8,945 nt of DNA from UKL13-2 sp040006575 (lineage in GTDB: Bacteria; Pseudomonadota; Gammaproteobacteria; Burkholderiales; Usitatibacteraceae), in assembly GCA_040006575.1 (NCBI GenBank), contig JBDTWS010000158.1, forward strand, positions 1 to 8,945. The letters are read 5' to 3'. The notes beneath the pieces were generated by a model. It saw nothing but the letters and a program-made list of their open reading frames with translations, did no database searches and was not told where the DNA came from. Made by a program: the position numbers and the translations under genes. Below are positions 1 to 7,047 of the stretch, piece by piece (position 1 is the stretch's first letter; the number at the start of each line of letters is the position of its first letter).

Positions 1-185
1 CGCGTATAATTTATATTATGTTAAATCATACATGTCTGGGATATACTGCTATTTGGAGTTGTTGAGCGCTGCACACGTAATCGCCATTGCGACGCGCCAT
101 GTAACTAAGGTCATTAACTGGCGCGGTACTTCAGCCATAAATGCGCTGCCGCCCGCTCCAGTGCTCGAGTTTCAACCTTGAATCG
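1..185. other. Non-coding stretch downstream of ybbP-like gene
   Basis: I see no convincing gene here. The first 30 bases are very AT-rich and contain TATAAT at 5-10 and TATTAT-like strings, which could belong to a promoter of a gene outside the window. No -35 partner can be seen because the window starts too close. The permease gene ends at 186 on the minus strand, and I found no stem-loop plus T-run after its stop that would serve as an intrinsic terminator. A short plus-strand reading frame starting near 141 is antisense to the permease gene and has no protein-like character. Confidence 0.5.
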
Positions 186-2687
186 TCAAGCGAGGCTCCT
201 GATAGTGACAAGCGGCGGCGTTGCTACCGCTTTCCGGGTCCCCAACAAACCCGCCACAGCAATTCCCAGTCCACCACCCAATATGCCGATGACCGGGATC
301 CAGAGATTGATGCTGTATGGGACCCCGAGCACCTTGTCTGAAAGTACGCTCGCCAGCGCCAGCGCGCCGCCACTCGCGATTAGGCCGGACAAAAGCCCGA
401 TGGCCAGGAACTCCGCCAATTGCACGATCACCAGCTGCCGACGATTGGCGCCCAGCGTGCGCATGATCGCTGCGTCAAAAACGCGTTCATCCTGCGTTGT
501 GGCGATGGCCGCATAAAGCACCACGACGCCTGCCGCCAACGCAAACAGGAACACGAACGAAACCGCATTGGCAACCTGGTCCGTGATGGTGCGCACCTGG
601 TTCATGATTGCCGTCAGGTCAATCACAGACAGGTTGGGGAATTTCTGGATGAGCCCGTTGATGACCTGTTCATTGCCCGCGTCGAGATGAAAGCTGGTGA
701 TGTAGCTAGCCGGGTATTTCTCAAGCACGCCTGGACTGGCGATGACAAAGAAATTGGGCTTGAACGAATCCCACTCAACCTTCCGCAGGCTCGTCACCGG
801 CGCGGTGAATGTCGATCCGCCGATGTCGTAAGTCAGCATGTCACCCAGTTTGATATTCAGGTTCTTGGCGATGCCCTCCTCGACCGAAAACTGCTTGTCC
901 GTTGCGTCTTCATCCCAAAATTTTCCAGACAAGATCTTGTTGTCGGCCTGCAGGCGTGTGGTCCAGGAAAGATTGAATTCACGTTCAACTGATCGCTTTG
1001 CACGCTCATCCTTGTACGACGCCGGCACGACCGGCTTGTCGTTCAACATGGTCAGGCGCCCTCTTACCATGGGATACAGATCGGGCGTTGCCAGCTTGCG
1101 CTCGGCGAAATACGCTTTCACATCCGCCAGTTGATCGCTCTGGATGTTGATCACGAAGCGGTTGGGCATGTCCTCCTTAATCGTCGCCTGCCAGCGCGTG
1201 ATCATGTCGGTCCTCACCAGCGTCAGCATAAGCATGGCCATAATTCCAAGACCTAGCGCCATGATCTGTACGAGGCTGCCACCGGAATTGCGTTTCATAT
1301 TGGCCAGGCCGTAGCGCCACGAGCCATTGGTCGCGCCACGCATGGTGGCCGCGAACTGGATCAGTAGCCATCCGGCCAGCGCGGCAACAGCGAGGGCGGC
1401 AGTGAATCCACCCAGCGCAATGGCGCCCAGTTTCACCTCGCCGGCGCGCCAGATAATCAGGCCGGCCAGCGCAGCGAAACCAAGCAAGTAGGCGAATGTG
1501 GACCCTGCTTCAAACGGATCGATGTCGCGCCGCAGCACCCGTAATGTCGAGACTTTGCGCAACGCCAGCAGCGGCGGCAATGTAAATCCCAATAGCAAAA
1601 CCACCCCAATCGCAGCACCTTGAATAGCCGGCAGGATTGTCGGTAATGGCAGGGCGACAGTGAAAAAACGGGTGAGCATCGCAGCCAGTACGCTTTGCGC
1701 GGCATAGCCGGCCAGGGTTCCCAGCAGGCACGCGATGAATGCGAGCATCAGGAATTGCCAGAGATTGAGAATGAAGATGTCCGCCTGGGTGGCACCCAGG
1801 CAACGCATCATCGCCGCACTGTCCATCTGCCGCAGCGAGAATCGCCGTGCCGCGAGTGCCACGGCGACTGACGCGAGCACCACCGACAAAAGCGCCGCAA
1901 GCCCCAGGAATCGCTGTGCGCGTTCCAGAGCTACGCGCACTTCGGATCGCGCGTCACGCACACCTTCCAATTTTTCCCCGCGTTCCAGCTTGCCCGCGAA
2001 ACTCGCACGAAATTCCTCGACTGCAGCGCTTTCCCCTGCAACGAGGAAGCGATACGCAGCGCGGCTGCCCACCTGTAATAAGTGTGTTTCCGGCAAGTCC
2101 TTCATATTGAACAATACGCGAGGCGCGATGCCGAAATAATCCAGCACGCTGTCCGGTTCCTTGGTGAGAACCGCGGCAATGTTCAATTTGATGACGCCGA
2201 TTTTCAACGTGTCGCCGACGTTTGCATTCAGGCGGGTCAGCAGGACTTCAGGAACCCACACCGTCCCGGGTGCAGGAATTTCACTGGTCTCGCGTCCCGG
2301 CAAGCCAGGTTGGGGCGCAATCCTGAATTTGCCTCTCAATGGAAATCCCGGCGTGATGGCCTTCAATTCAGCGAGGTTAACGCCCTGCCCTTTGTCCGGG
2401 TCGCCTGCGACCATGCTGGGAAAGCTGGTGGCCTCCGCAGTGGAAAGATTCAGCTTGGCGGCGGCTTCGCGAAAACGCGCGGCAACGGGCTTGTCGGCGA
2501 TGACGACGGCATCCGCAGCGATCAGTTCGCTGGCCTGGCGATTGAGTGCCGATTCCACACGATCGGCAAAAAACGCAACCGTGGTCACGCTCATGACCGC
2601 AATAAATAGCGCCACCAGCAACACCCGCGCTTCGCCGGACTTGCCGTTGCGTCGAAGCATTTTCAGGGCGAGGGCAAATTTCTTCAT
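186..2687 (-). CDS. ybbP: ABC transporter permease, double-FtsX, YbbP-like (COG3127 type)
   Basis: This is the inner-membrane permease of a MacB/LolCE-like (type VII) ABC transporter, 833 aa. Ten hydrophobic segments are visible: about 22-41, 260-280, 308-330, 352-374, 400-413, 421-445, 473-491, 708-729, 755-780 and 796-815. A large periplasmic domain lies between TM1 and TM2, and a second between TM7 and TM8. Two FtsX-like units each carry a short cytoplasmic coupling stretch with the pattern A-x-MR-x-LGA (MMRCLGAT 293-300 and IMRTLGAN 741-748). The start ATG at 2687 is chosen because a strong AAGGGG ribosome-binding site sits 6 nt upstream. A longer frame reaching 2750 would overlap the ATPase gene and lacks support. 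It follows the ATPase gene by 10 bp, so the two form an operon. COG descriptions of this family refer to lysophospholipase L1 (TesA) because of the conserved gene neighbourhood. Substrate is inferred to be lipid-like. Family assignment is firm, substrate unknown. Confidence 0.92.
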   Translation of the reverse strand: MKKFALALKMLRRNGKSGEARVLLVALFIAVMSVTTVAFFADRVESALNRQASELIAADAVVIADKPVAARFREAAAKLNLSTAEATSFPSMVAGDPDKGQGVNLAELKAITPGFPLRGKFRIAPQPGLPGRETSEIPAPGTVWVPEVLLTRLNANVGDTLKIGVIKLNIAAVLTKEPDSVLDYFGIAPRVLFNMKDLPETHLLQVGSRAAYRFLVAGESAAVEEFRASFAGKLERGEKLEGVRDARSEVRVALERAQRFLGLAALLSVVLASVAVALAARRFSLRQMDSAAMMRCLGATQADIFILNLWQFLMLAFIACLLGTLAGYAAQSVLAAMLTRFFTVALPLPTILPAIQGAAIGVVLLLGFTLPPLLALRKVSTLRVLRRDIDPFEAGSTFAYLLGFAALAGLIIWRAGEVKLGAIALGGFTAALAVAALAGWLLIQFAATMRGATNGSWRYGLANMKRNSGGSLVQIMALGLGIMAMLMLTLVRTDMITRWQATIKEDMPNRFVINIQSDQLADVKAYFAERKLATPDLYPMVRGRLTMLNDKPVVPASYKDERAKRSVEREFNLSWTTRLQADNKILSGKFWDEDATDKQFSVEEGIAKNLNIKLGDMLTYDIGGSTFTAPVTSLRKVEWDSFKPNFFVIASPGVLEKYPASYITSFHLDAGNEQVINGLIQKFPNLSVIDLTAIMNQVRTITDQVANAVSFVFLFALAAGVVVLYAAIATTQDERVFDAAIMRTLGANRRQLVIVQLAEFLAIGLLSGLIASGGALALASVLSDKVLGVPYSINLWIPVIGILGGGLGIAVAGLLGTRKAVATPPLVTIRSLA

Positions 2688-2693
2688 GCGTCG

Positions 2694-2699
2694 CCCCTT
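2694..2699 (-). promoter_or_regulatory. Ribosome-binding site of ybbP-like gene
   Basis: On the minus strand the sequence AAGGGG lies 6 nt before the ATG at 2687. It overlaps the TAA stop codon (2698-2700) of the upstream ATPase gene. This placement decides the permease start and suggests that ribosomes finishing the ATPase reinitiate on the permease. Confidence 0.75.
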
Positions 2700-3423
2700 A
2701 CATCGCCATGTCGTGCTGGTGCTCTTCCGTGCTGACAATGCCCGCATCAATATGCAGGCGCCGGCCGCAACGCGCTGCGAGGCCGAGATCGTGTGTCACC
2801 AGAATGAGCGTTGTGCCTTTTTCGCGATTAAGTTCGAACAGGAGGTCGATCATCGCCCGCCCGGTCTTTGCATCCAGGTTGCCGGTGGGCTCGTCGGCGA
2901 ACAGCAACTTGGGCTCCGTGACAAAGGCCCTCGCGATGGCAACACGTTGCTGTTCGCCGCCGGAGAGCTGTTTGGGGTAATGCTTCAGCCGGGCACCCAG
3001 CCCTACCCGTTCCAGGATGGCCCGGGCGCGCTTGTCTGCATCGGCTGCTCCGCCCAGTTCCAACGGTAGCATCACGTTTTCGAGCGCAGACAAAGCCGGA
3101 AGCAGCTGGAACGACTGGAATACAAATCCCACCAGCCGCCCACGCAGTTTTGCGCGACCATCCTCGTTTTGCGCAAACAAATCTTCACCGTTGATGAAAA
3201 CCTTGCCCTGGCTTGGCGTGTCCAACCCCGCCATAAGCCCCAGCAGCGTGGACTTGCCGGAACCCGACGCCCCCACCACCGCGACCGCTTCGCCGGCGTC
3301 GACGTTGAAGTTGGCGTCATTGACGATGACCAGTTCTCCGTCGGATGTCATGACGCGCTTGCTCAGCGCGGCGACACGGATCATGGAGGCTGGCGGGAAA
3401 GAGGTGCTGGTGGAGTCAGGCAT
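2698..3423 (-). CDS. ybbA: ABC transporter ATP-binding protein, YbbA/LolD/MacB family
   Basis: This is the cytoplasmic ATPase that powers the adjacent YbbP-like permease, 241 aa from the chosen start. All nucleotide-binding motifs are present: Walker A GASGSGKST (51-59), Q-loop Gln103 in FVFQSFQLLP, signature LSGGEQQR (153-160), Walker B LLFADE (173-178) followed by PTGNLD, and the H-loop His211 in LVTHD. The FQ-x-F-x-LLP and PTGNLD wording is typical of the LolD/MacB/FtsE group. The ATG at 3423 is preferred. A TTG at 3462 would add 13 residues, and an ATG at 3384 would remove 13 and begin directly at the conserved MIRVAALSK region. A purine-rich AAGAAG lies 13 nt before 3423, which is a little far, so the start is uncertain within these options. 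The gene is divergent from tesA and heads the ybbA-ybbP operon. No signal or membrane segment is seen, as expected. Confidence 0.92.
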   Translation of the reverse strand: MPDSTSTSFPPASMIRVAALSKRVMTSDGELVIVNDANFNVDAGEAVAVVGASGSGKSTLLGLMAGLDTPSQGKVFINGEDLFAQNEDGRAKLRGRLVGFVFQSFQLLPALSALENVMLPLELGGAADADKRARAILERVGLGARLKHYPKQLSGGEQQRVAIARAFVTEPKLLFADEPTGNLDAKTGRAMIDLLFELNREKGTTLILVTHDLGLAARCGRRLHIDAGIVSTEEHQHDMAM

Positions 3424-3649
3424 GGCGTGAATGGATCTTCTTGAAATTGGGAGAAAGTGCAAAATATGAGTGGCATATTGACAGCATGTCGCGCCCGCAT
3501 CAGGGACAATGCGATGAACGACGGAATACGGGGATAGATTGAATTACCAACGCACAACAGATTTTGCACCGGAACGCACATTTTCAAGTCGACTGCGCGA
3601 TTGCTTTGCCGGCATTGTTCGACGCAATGGTACGCAGCACCTGCACCGT
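3424..3649. other. Divergent intergenic region between ybbA-like gene and tesA
   Basis: These 226 bp must hold promoters for both the ybbA-ybbP operon (leftward) and the tesA-mnmH pair (rightward). A perfect plus-strand TTGACA lies at 3478-3483, but the nearest -10-like string, GACAAT at 3505-3510, is 21 bp away, which is too far for a normal sigma-70 promoter. A small inverted repeat GACA-GCA-TGTC occupies 3480-3490 and overlaps that box. No RNA gene or intrinsic terminator is evident. Confidence 0.45.
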
Positions 3650-4324
3650 ATGACAACACATCGCCTGTTCGGTGTTGTGACCTTGCTGGGCTTGCTGTCG
3701 TTCCCCGTTCCCGCGGCAGCTGCGGGCGCAGGTGGCAACAACGCCGGCGGTGAGCGAATCATGGTCTACGGCGACAGCCTCTCGGCCGGCTATGGAATGG
3801 ATCCCAAAAACGGATGGGTGACTTTGTTGCAGGCAAAACTCAAACCGGAGGGCGTTACGGTTATCAATTCCAGCATTAGTGGTGAAACCAGCGTAGGTGG
3901 CGTGAGCCGCATCAAGACTGACCTTGCCAGCGTCAAGCCGACAGTGGTGGTACTAGCCTTGGGCGCAAACGACGGGCTGCGGGGCCTGCCGGTAACCGAG
4001 ACCCGGAAAAACCTGCAAACCATCATTACCGCAATCCAGGCCGCACAGGCCAGGGTCGCATTGGTTGCCATCCAGATTCCGCCGAACTACGGCATTGACT
4101 ACGCGCAGCAATTCCGCGATCTGTATCCTGACTTGGCTAAACAAAACAAACTTCCTCCGCCACCCTTCCTGCTCGAGGGCATGGCGGAGAATCTCGACAT
4201 GTTCCAGGCCGATCGAATGCATCCAAAAGTGGAAGCCCAGCCCGCGATTCTCGCTAACGTCTTGCCCACGATACGCAAAGTACTGGGCAAGGTGGCGCCC
4301 GCCAAGTCGGTGACAGGCAAATGA
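3650..4324 (+). CDS. tesA: Secreted SGNH/GDSL esterase, TesA-like (acyl-CoA thioesterase I / lysophospholipase L1 / arylesterase)
   Basis: This is a periplasmic hydrolase of acyl esters and thioesters, 224 aa including a signal peptide. Residues 1-5 carry basic residues, 6-20 are hydrophobic, and an Ala-rich PAAAAGAGG (21-29) gives likely signal peptidase I sites. No lipobox cysteine is present. The four SGNH blocks are clear: GDSLSAGYG (41-49, nucleophile Ser43), SISGETSVGG (75-84, oxyanion Gly78), LGANDG (104-109, oxyanion Asn107) and DRMHP (188-192, catalytic Asp188 and His191). The length matches mature TesA of about 180 residues plus leader. The ATG at 3650 gives a proper signal peptide but has no obvious Shine-Dalgarno. 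A TTG at 3539 with GGGG 5 nt upstream would add 37 hydrophilic residues and spoil the leader. The gene is divergent from ybbAP and its TGA overlaps the mnmH start. I recall reports that E. coli YbbAP associates with TesA, which fits this layout. Exact substrate is not readable. Confidence 0.92.
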   Translation: MTTHRLFGVVTLLGLLSFPVPAAAAGAGGNNAGGERIMVYGDSLSAGYGMDPKNGWVTLLQAKLKPEGVTVINSSISGETSVGGVSRIKTDLASVKPTVVVLALGANDGLRGLPVTETRKNLQTIITAIQAAQARVALVAIQIPPNYGIDYAQQFRDLYPDLAKQNKLPPPPFLLEGMAENLDMFQADRMHPKVEAQPAILANVLPTIRKVLGKVAPAKSVTGK

Positions 4325-5406
4325 ACGCCCCTGAAAGGTCCTTCCCCATTCCTGTGAAGGCCGGCCTGCAATTCGGGCCGCTTTCGCTGGAATCACTGGC
4401 GGCATTCGACGCAATCATTGACGTGCGGAGCCCAGCCGAATTTGCCGAAGACCATTTGCCTGGCGCGATTAACCTGCCCGTTCTCAGCAATGCCGAGCGA
4501 GTCGAAGTCGGTACCTTGTACCGGCAGAGGTCTGCTTTCGACGCAAAAAAAGTTGGTGCGTCCATGGTTGCACGCAACATCGCGGCTCACGTCGACAACA
4601 CATTGGCGGATTACCCGCGCCAGTGGAAACCGCTCATTTATTGCTGGCGAGGCGGCTCACGTTCAGGCGCCATGACCCATATCCTGAGAAGTATTGGCTG
4701 GCCTGCCCTGCAACTGGATGGCGGCTACAAGGCGTGGCGTGCGCAAGTCGCCGGTGATCTTATTGTGTTGCCGGAGAAATTCGAATACCAGGTCATTTGC
4801 GGCCGTACCGGTTCAGGCAAAAGCCGTCTCCTCGATGCGCTTGCGAACAATGGCCGCCAGGTCCTTGACCTTGAAAAACTAGCCGCGCACAAAGGCTCCG
4901 TGCTTGGCGACCTGCCTGGCGAACCACAGCCTTCGCAAAAGTCTTTTGAAAGTTCCATCTGGGCCAAACTCTCTATGCTCGACCCGGCGCGGCCCGTGTA
5001 CGTTGAGGCGGAAAGCAAGAAAATCGGCAGCCTGCGTGTCCCGGAGGCGTTGATCCAACGCATGCGCGGCAGCGCGTGCTACGAAGTGTGCATGCCGCTT
5101 GAGGGACGCGTGCGCCTGTTAAGCGAGGAATACGCGCACCTGATGGAAAATCGGGAGCTCCTGTTCAGCAGGTTGGATTGCCTGAAAGAATTGCACTCGA
5201 CGGAACGAATTTCCCAATGGAAATTATGGGCAGAACGGCAAAATTGGGATGAATTCGTCACCGACATGCTGGTTGCGCATTATGATCCTGCCTATACCCG
5301 TTCAATGTTCAGGAACTATCTGCACGCGCAGAACGCGACGCCATTGGCAATTGAGGATATTTCGGTTGAAACGTTTTCCGAAGCCGCTCAACAAATGCCG
5401 GCCTAG
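4321..5406 (+). CDS. mnmH: tRNA 2-selenouridine synthase (MnmH/SelU/YbbB)
   Basis: This cytoplasmic enzyme replaces sulfur of 2-thiouridine at the tRNA wobble position (Lys, Glu, Gln tRNAs) by selenium from selenophosphate, going through a geranylated intermediate. It has 361 aa, the usual family length. An N-terminal rhodanese domain spans about 25-145: IDVRSPAEF (33-41), DHLPGAIN (44-51) and the active-site loop YCWRGGSRSG (107-116) with the selenium/sulfur-carrying Cys108. Next comes a P-loop domain with Walker A GRTGSGKS (161-168) and the family-typical VEAESKKIG (228-236). The C-terminal part is helical. The ATG at 4321 overlaps the tesA TGA as ATGA, with only a weak AGG 4 nt upstream, so translation is probably coupled to tesA. 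Its activity needs selenophosphate synthetase (SelD), which must be encoded elsewhere. Without selenium it could still geranylate 2-thiouridine. No frameshift or missing key residue was noticed. Confidence 0.95.
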   Translation: MNAPERSFPIPVKAGLQFGPLSLESLAAFDAIIDVRSPAEFAEDHLPGAINLPVLSNAERVEVGTLYRQRSAFDAKKVGASMVARNIAAHVDNTLADYPRQWKPLIYCWRGGSRSGAMTHILRSIGWPALQLDGGYKAWRAQVAGDLIVLPEKFEYQVICGRTGSGKSRLLDALANNGRQVLDLEKLAAHKGSVLGDLPGEPQPSQKSFESSIWAKLSMLDPARPVYVEAESKKIGSLRVPEALIQRMRGSACYEVCMPLEGRVRLLSEEYAHLMENRELLFSRLDCLKELHSTERISQWKLWAERQNWDEFVTDMLVAHYDPAYTRSMFRNYLHAQNATPLAIEDISVETFSEAAQQMPA

Positions 5407-5440
5407 CGGTCATATATAACTGTCGCCAACGCTTCGCCAT

Positions 5441-5468
5441 TCAGTTAAAATCCTTGTGAATCAGTTAA
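5441..5468 (+). repeat. Two direct copies of TCAGTTAA spaced 20 bp
   Basis: TCAGTTAA occurs at 5441-5448 and again at 5461-5468. The start-to-start distance is 20 bp, about two helical turns, so both copies face the same side of the DNA. The preceding two bases are also similar (AT and AA). They lie just upstream of and within the putative promoter of the kinase gene, which would suit a dimeric regulator. In AT-rich DNA two 8-mers may match by chance. Confidence 0.3.
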
Positions 5469-5482
5469 TAACCGTTGATACT
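5454..5482 (+). promoter_or_regulatory. Possible sigma-70 promoter for the kinase gene
   Basis: TTGTGA (5454-5459) and GATACT (5477-5482) are separated by 17 bp, and each matches the consensus at 4 of 6 positions. The surrounding 132-bp gap between mnmH and the kinase gene is clearly more AT-rich than the flanking genes, as expected for a promoter region. No intrinsic terminator is visible after mnmH, so read-through from the tesA-mnmH unit is also possible. The boxes are weak. Confidence 0.25.
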
Positions 5483-5538
5483 TAATAAATTTTCTAACTT
5501 GCCTCATCAGCGGGTTAACCGGGACAACAACCACAAAA

Positions 5539-6828
5539 ATGATTAATCGCCCGACTAAAATCGGCAAGTACGACGTCAGCGGAGAATTGGGCCGCGGTGC
5601 GACTGCAGTTGTGTATCTCGGTGAAGACCAGTTCAACGATCGCAAGGTCGCCATCAAGGTGGCGATGGGTGACGAGGGCATGGGCGAGGACGAAGCGCGT
5701 CGCTTCGAAAAGCTGTTTCTCAACGAAGCCGCGATGGTGGGAAAGCTTTCCCATCCCAACATCGTCGGCGTCTTCGATGCGGTGGTCGAAGGTGACCTGC
5801 GCTATATCGTCATGGAGTACGTAGGCGGCGGCAGCCTCAAGAAATTCTGCACCGAGACCAACCTGCTTCCGGTGCGCCAGGCGGTACTGATCATTTTCAA
5901 AGCCTGCCGTGCGCTGGACTATGCATTCCAGAATGGTGTGATCCACCGCGACATCAAAGCCGCCAACATCCTGTTGTCCGATCGCGACGATATCAAGATT
6001 TCAGATTTCGGCACCGCGCAAATTTCACAGTCGACCCACACGCAGATTGACGGCTTTGTGGGTTCGCCGGCCTATATGGCGCCGGAACAGATCAACGAAG
6101 AGCCGCCCTCGGTACAGACCGACATTTATTCGTTGGGCGTGACCATGTACGAGTTGCTGGCGGGGCGCCTGCCTTTCCAGGCAACCAATTCCGTGGCAAT
6201 GATTAACAAGATCCTCAACGAGGATCCCACGCCGCTGAAATCCATCCGCCCCGACATTCCCGACAAGCTGGTGGAAATCGTCGAAAAGGCGATGGCAAAG
6301 GACGCATCCAAACGCTATCCCGCCTGGTACGCCATGGCGAGAGACCTGGCGGACACTTTTCCGCAATTGGAAAAATATTCCTTCGAAATTTCGTCGGCCG
6401 AAAAATTCAACGCCCTTCGCAAGCTCGATTTTTTCCGCGATTTCCGCGACTCCGAGCTGTGGGAGGTTTTGCGTGGCGCTATCTGGGAAAACCATTCGCG
6501 CGAACAAAGCCTGCTGCTGGAGGGGGACATAGGCCATGCGTTCTTCATCATCGTTGGCGGGCAGGTCAAGGTCATCAAGGATGGCAAGTTGCTGAATGTC
6601 CTCAAGGACGGCGACTGCTTTGGCGAAATGGCCTATTTGTCGGGCGACAAGGCGCGCCGCACCGCGTCAATCATCTCAGTTTCAGAGGTGCAGCTGCTCA
6701 AGATCCAGGACGTGCAGCTGGAGCAACTTTCCGACGCCTGCCAGTTGCGCTTCAACCGCCAGTTCCTCAAAACGCTGATCGAACGGCTGGCCTGGACGAG
6801 CAATGTTTTGGCACAAGTCAAAAAATAG
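5539..6828 (+). CDS. Hanks-type Ser/Thr protein kinase with C-terminal cyclic-nucleotide-binding domain
   Basis: A predicted soluble protein kinase of 429 aa with a fused sensory domain. Kinase motifs in order are: glycine loop GELGRGATAVVY (15-26), VAIK Lys40, helix-C Glu63 in LNEAAM, catalytic loop HRDIKAAN (136-143, Asp138 and Asn143), DFG (156-158), activation segment with several Ser/Thr, GSPAYMAPE (175-183), and DIYSLG (195-200). All residues needed for catalysis are present and it is an RD kinase. After a short linker, residues about 295-415 form a CRP/PKA-type cNMP domain. Its phosphate-binding cassette FGEMAYLSGDKARRTASI (361-378) keeps Glu363 and Arg374, so nucleotide binding is plausible. 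No membrane segment or PASTA repeat is seen. The ATG at 5539 begins just before the kinase fold. No clear Shine-Dalgarno precedes it. The gene stands 132 bp after mnmH and 219 bp before a chemoreceptor gene. Ligand (cAMP, cGMP or neither) and substrates are unknown. No partner phosphatase is in the window. Confidence 0.93.
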   Translation: MINRPTKIGKYDVSGELGRGATAVVYLGEDQFNDRKVAIKVAMGDEGMGEDEARRFEKLFLNEAAMVGKLSHPNIVGVFDAVVEGDLRYIVMEYVGGGSLKKFCTETNLLPVRQAVLIIFKACRALDYAFQNGVIHRDIKAANILLSDRDDIKISDFGTAQISQSTHTQIDGFVGSPAYMAPEQINEEPPSVQTDIYSLGVTMYELLAGRLPFQATNSVAMINKILNEDPTPLKSIRPDIPDKLVEIVEKAMAKDASKRYPAWYAMARDLADTFPQLEKYSFEISSAEKFNALRKLDFFRDFRDSELWEVLRGAIWENHSREQSLLLEGDIGHAFFIIVGGQVKVIKDGKLLNVLKDGDCFGEMAYLSGDKARRTASIISVSEVQLLKIQDVQLEQLSDACQLRFNRQFLKTLIERLAWTSNVLAQVKK

Positions 6829-6952
6829 CGCCACACGCGGCAAGCGATACCCGTAATTTCCGCAGTAACACAGGCAATTCGTCTCTGATATTCACAACTT
6901 TTGACAATAATCGCTCACGCTCTCCCACAGGCGTGAAATAATTCTACCCATA

Positions 6953-6977
6953 CCCGCGCGCACCTCGCGCAAGCGGG
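6953..6977. other. GC-rich stem-loop in the kinase-MCP intergenic region
   Basis: CCCGC (6953-6957) pairs with GCGGG (6973-6977), and GCGC (6958-6961) pairs with GCGC (6967-6970), around a 5-nt loop and with an AA bulge at 6971-6972. That is nine G-C pairs. No T-run follows on the plus strand, so it is not a classical intrinsic terminator. It could still slow polymerase after the kinase gene, act in the 5' leader of the MCP mRNA, or be a repeat unit found elsewhere in the genome. The remainder of 6829-7047 holds a perfect TTGACA at 6901-6906 without a well-spaced -10 box, and no gene. Confidence 0.4.
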
Positions 6978-7047
6978 AATCGTAGCAAACCGCGAGCGCT
7001 CTGCGTCGTAATGTACTAGCGCATTAACTTGCTGATGGGATACTGAA

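Noticed and set aside
2688..2750. N-terminal extension of the YbbP-like permease to 2750
   Set aside because: It would overlap the ATPase gene, while the ATG at 2687 has a strong ribosome-binding site 6 nt away and begins with a typical permease N-terminus.
2161..3069. Plus-strand open frame of about 300 codons across the ybbA/ybbP junction
   Set aside because: It is antisense to two well-supported ABC transporter genes and has no protein-family signature.
3478..3510. TTGACA followed by GACAAT as a tesA promoter
   Set aside because: The spacing is 21 bp and the -10 string matches at only 4 of 6 positions, which is outside the normal sigma-70 range.
6808..6825. TTGGCAC near the kinase stop as a sigma-54 promoter
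   Set aside because: The required GC at the -12 position is absent; the region reads into an A-run.
6866..6891. Possible flagellar sigma-28 promoter (TAAC, then CTGATAT) for the MCP gene
   Set aside because: Only about 5 of 8 bases fit the -10 consensus and the -35 match is minimal, so it cannot be told from chance.
6901..6941. Perfect TTGACA in the kinase-MCP gap as an MCP promoter
   Set aside because: No reasonable -10 box lies 16-18 bp downstream; the AT-rich GAAATAAT string is far too distant.
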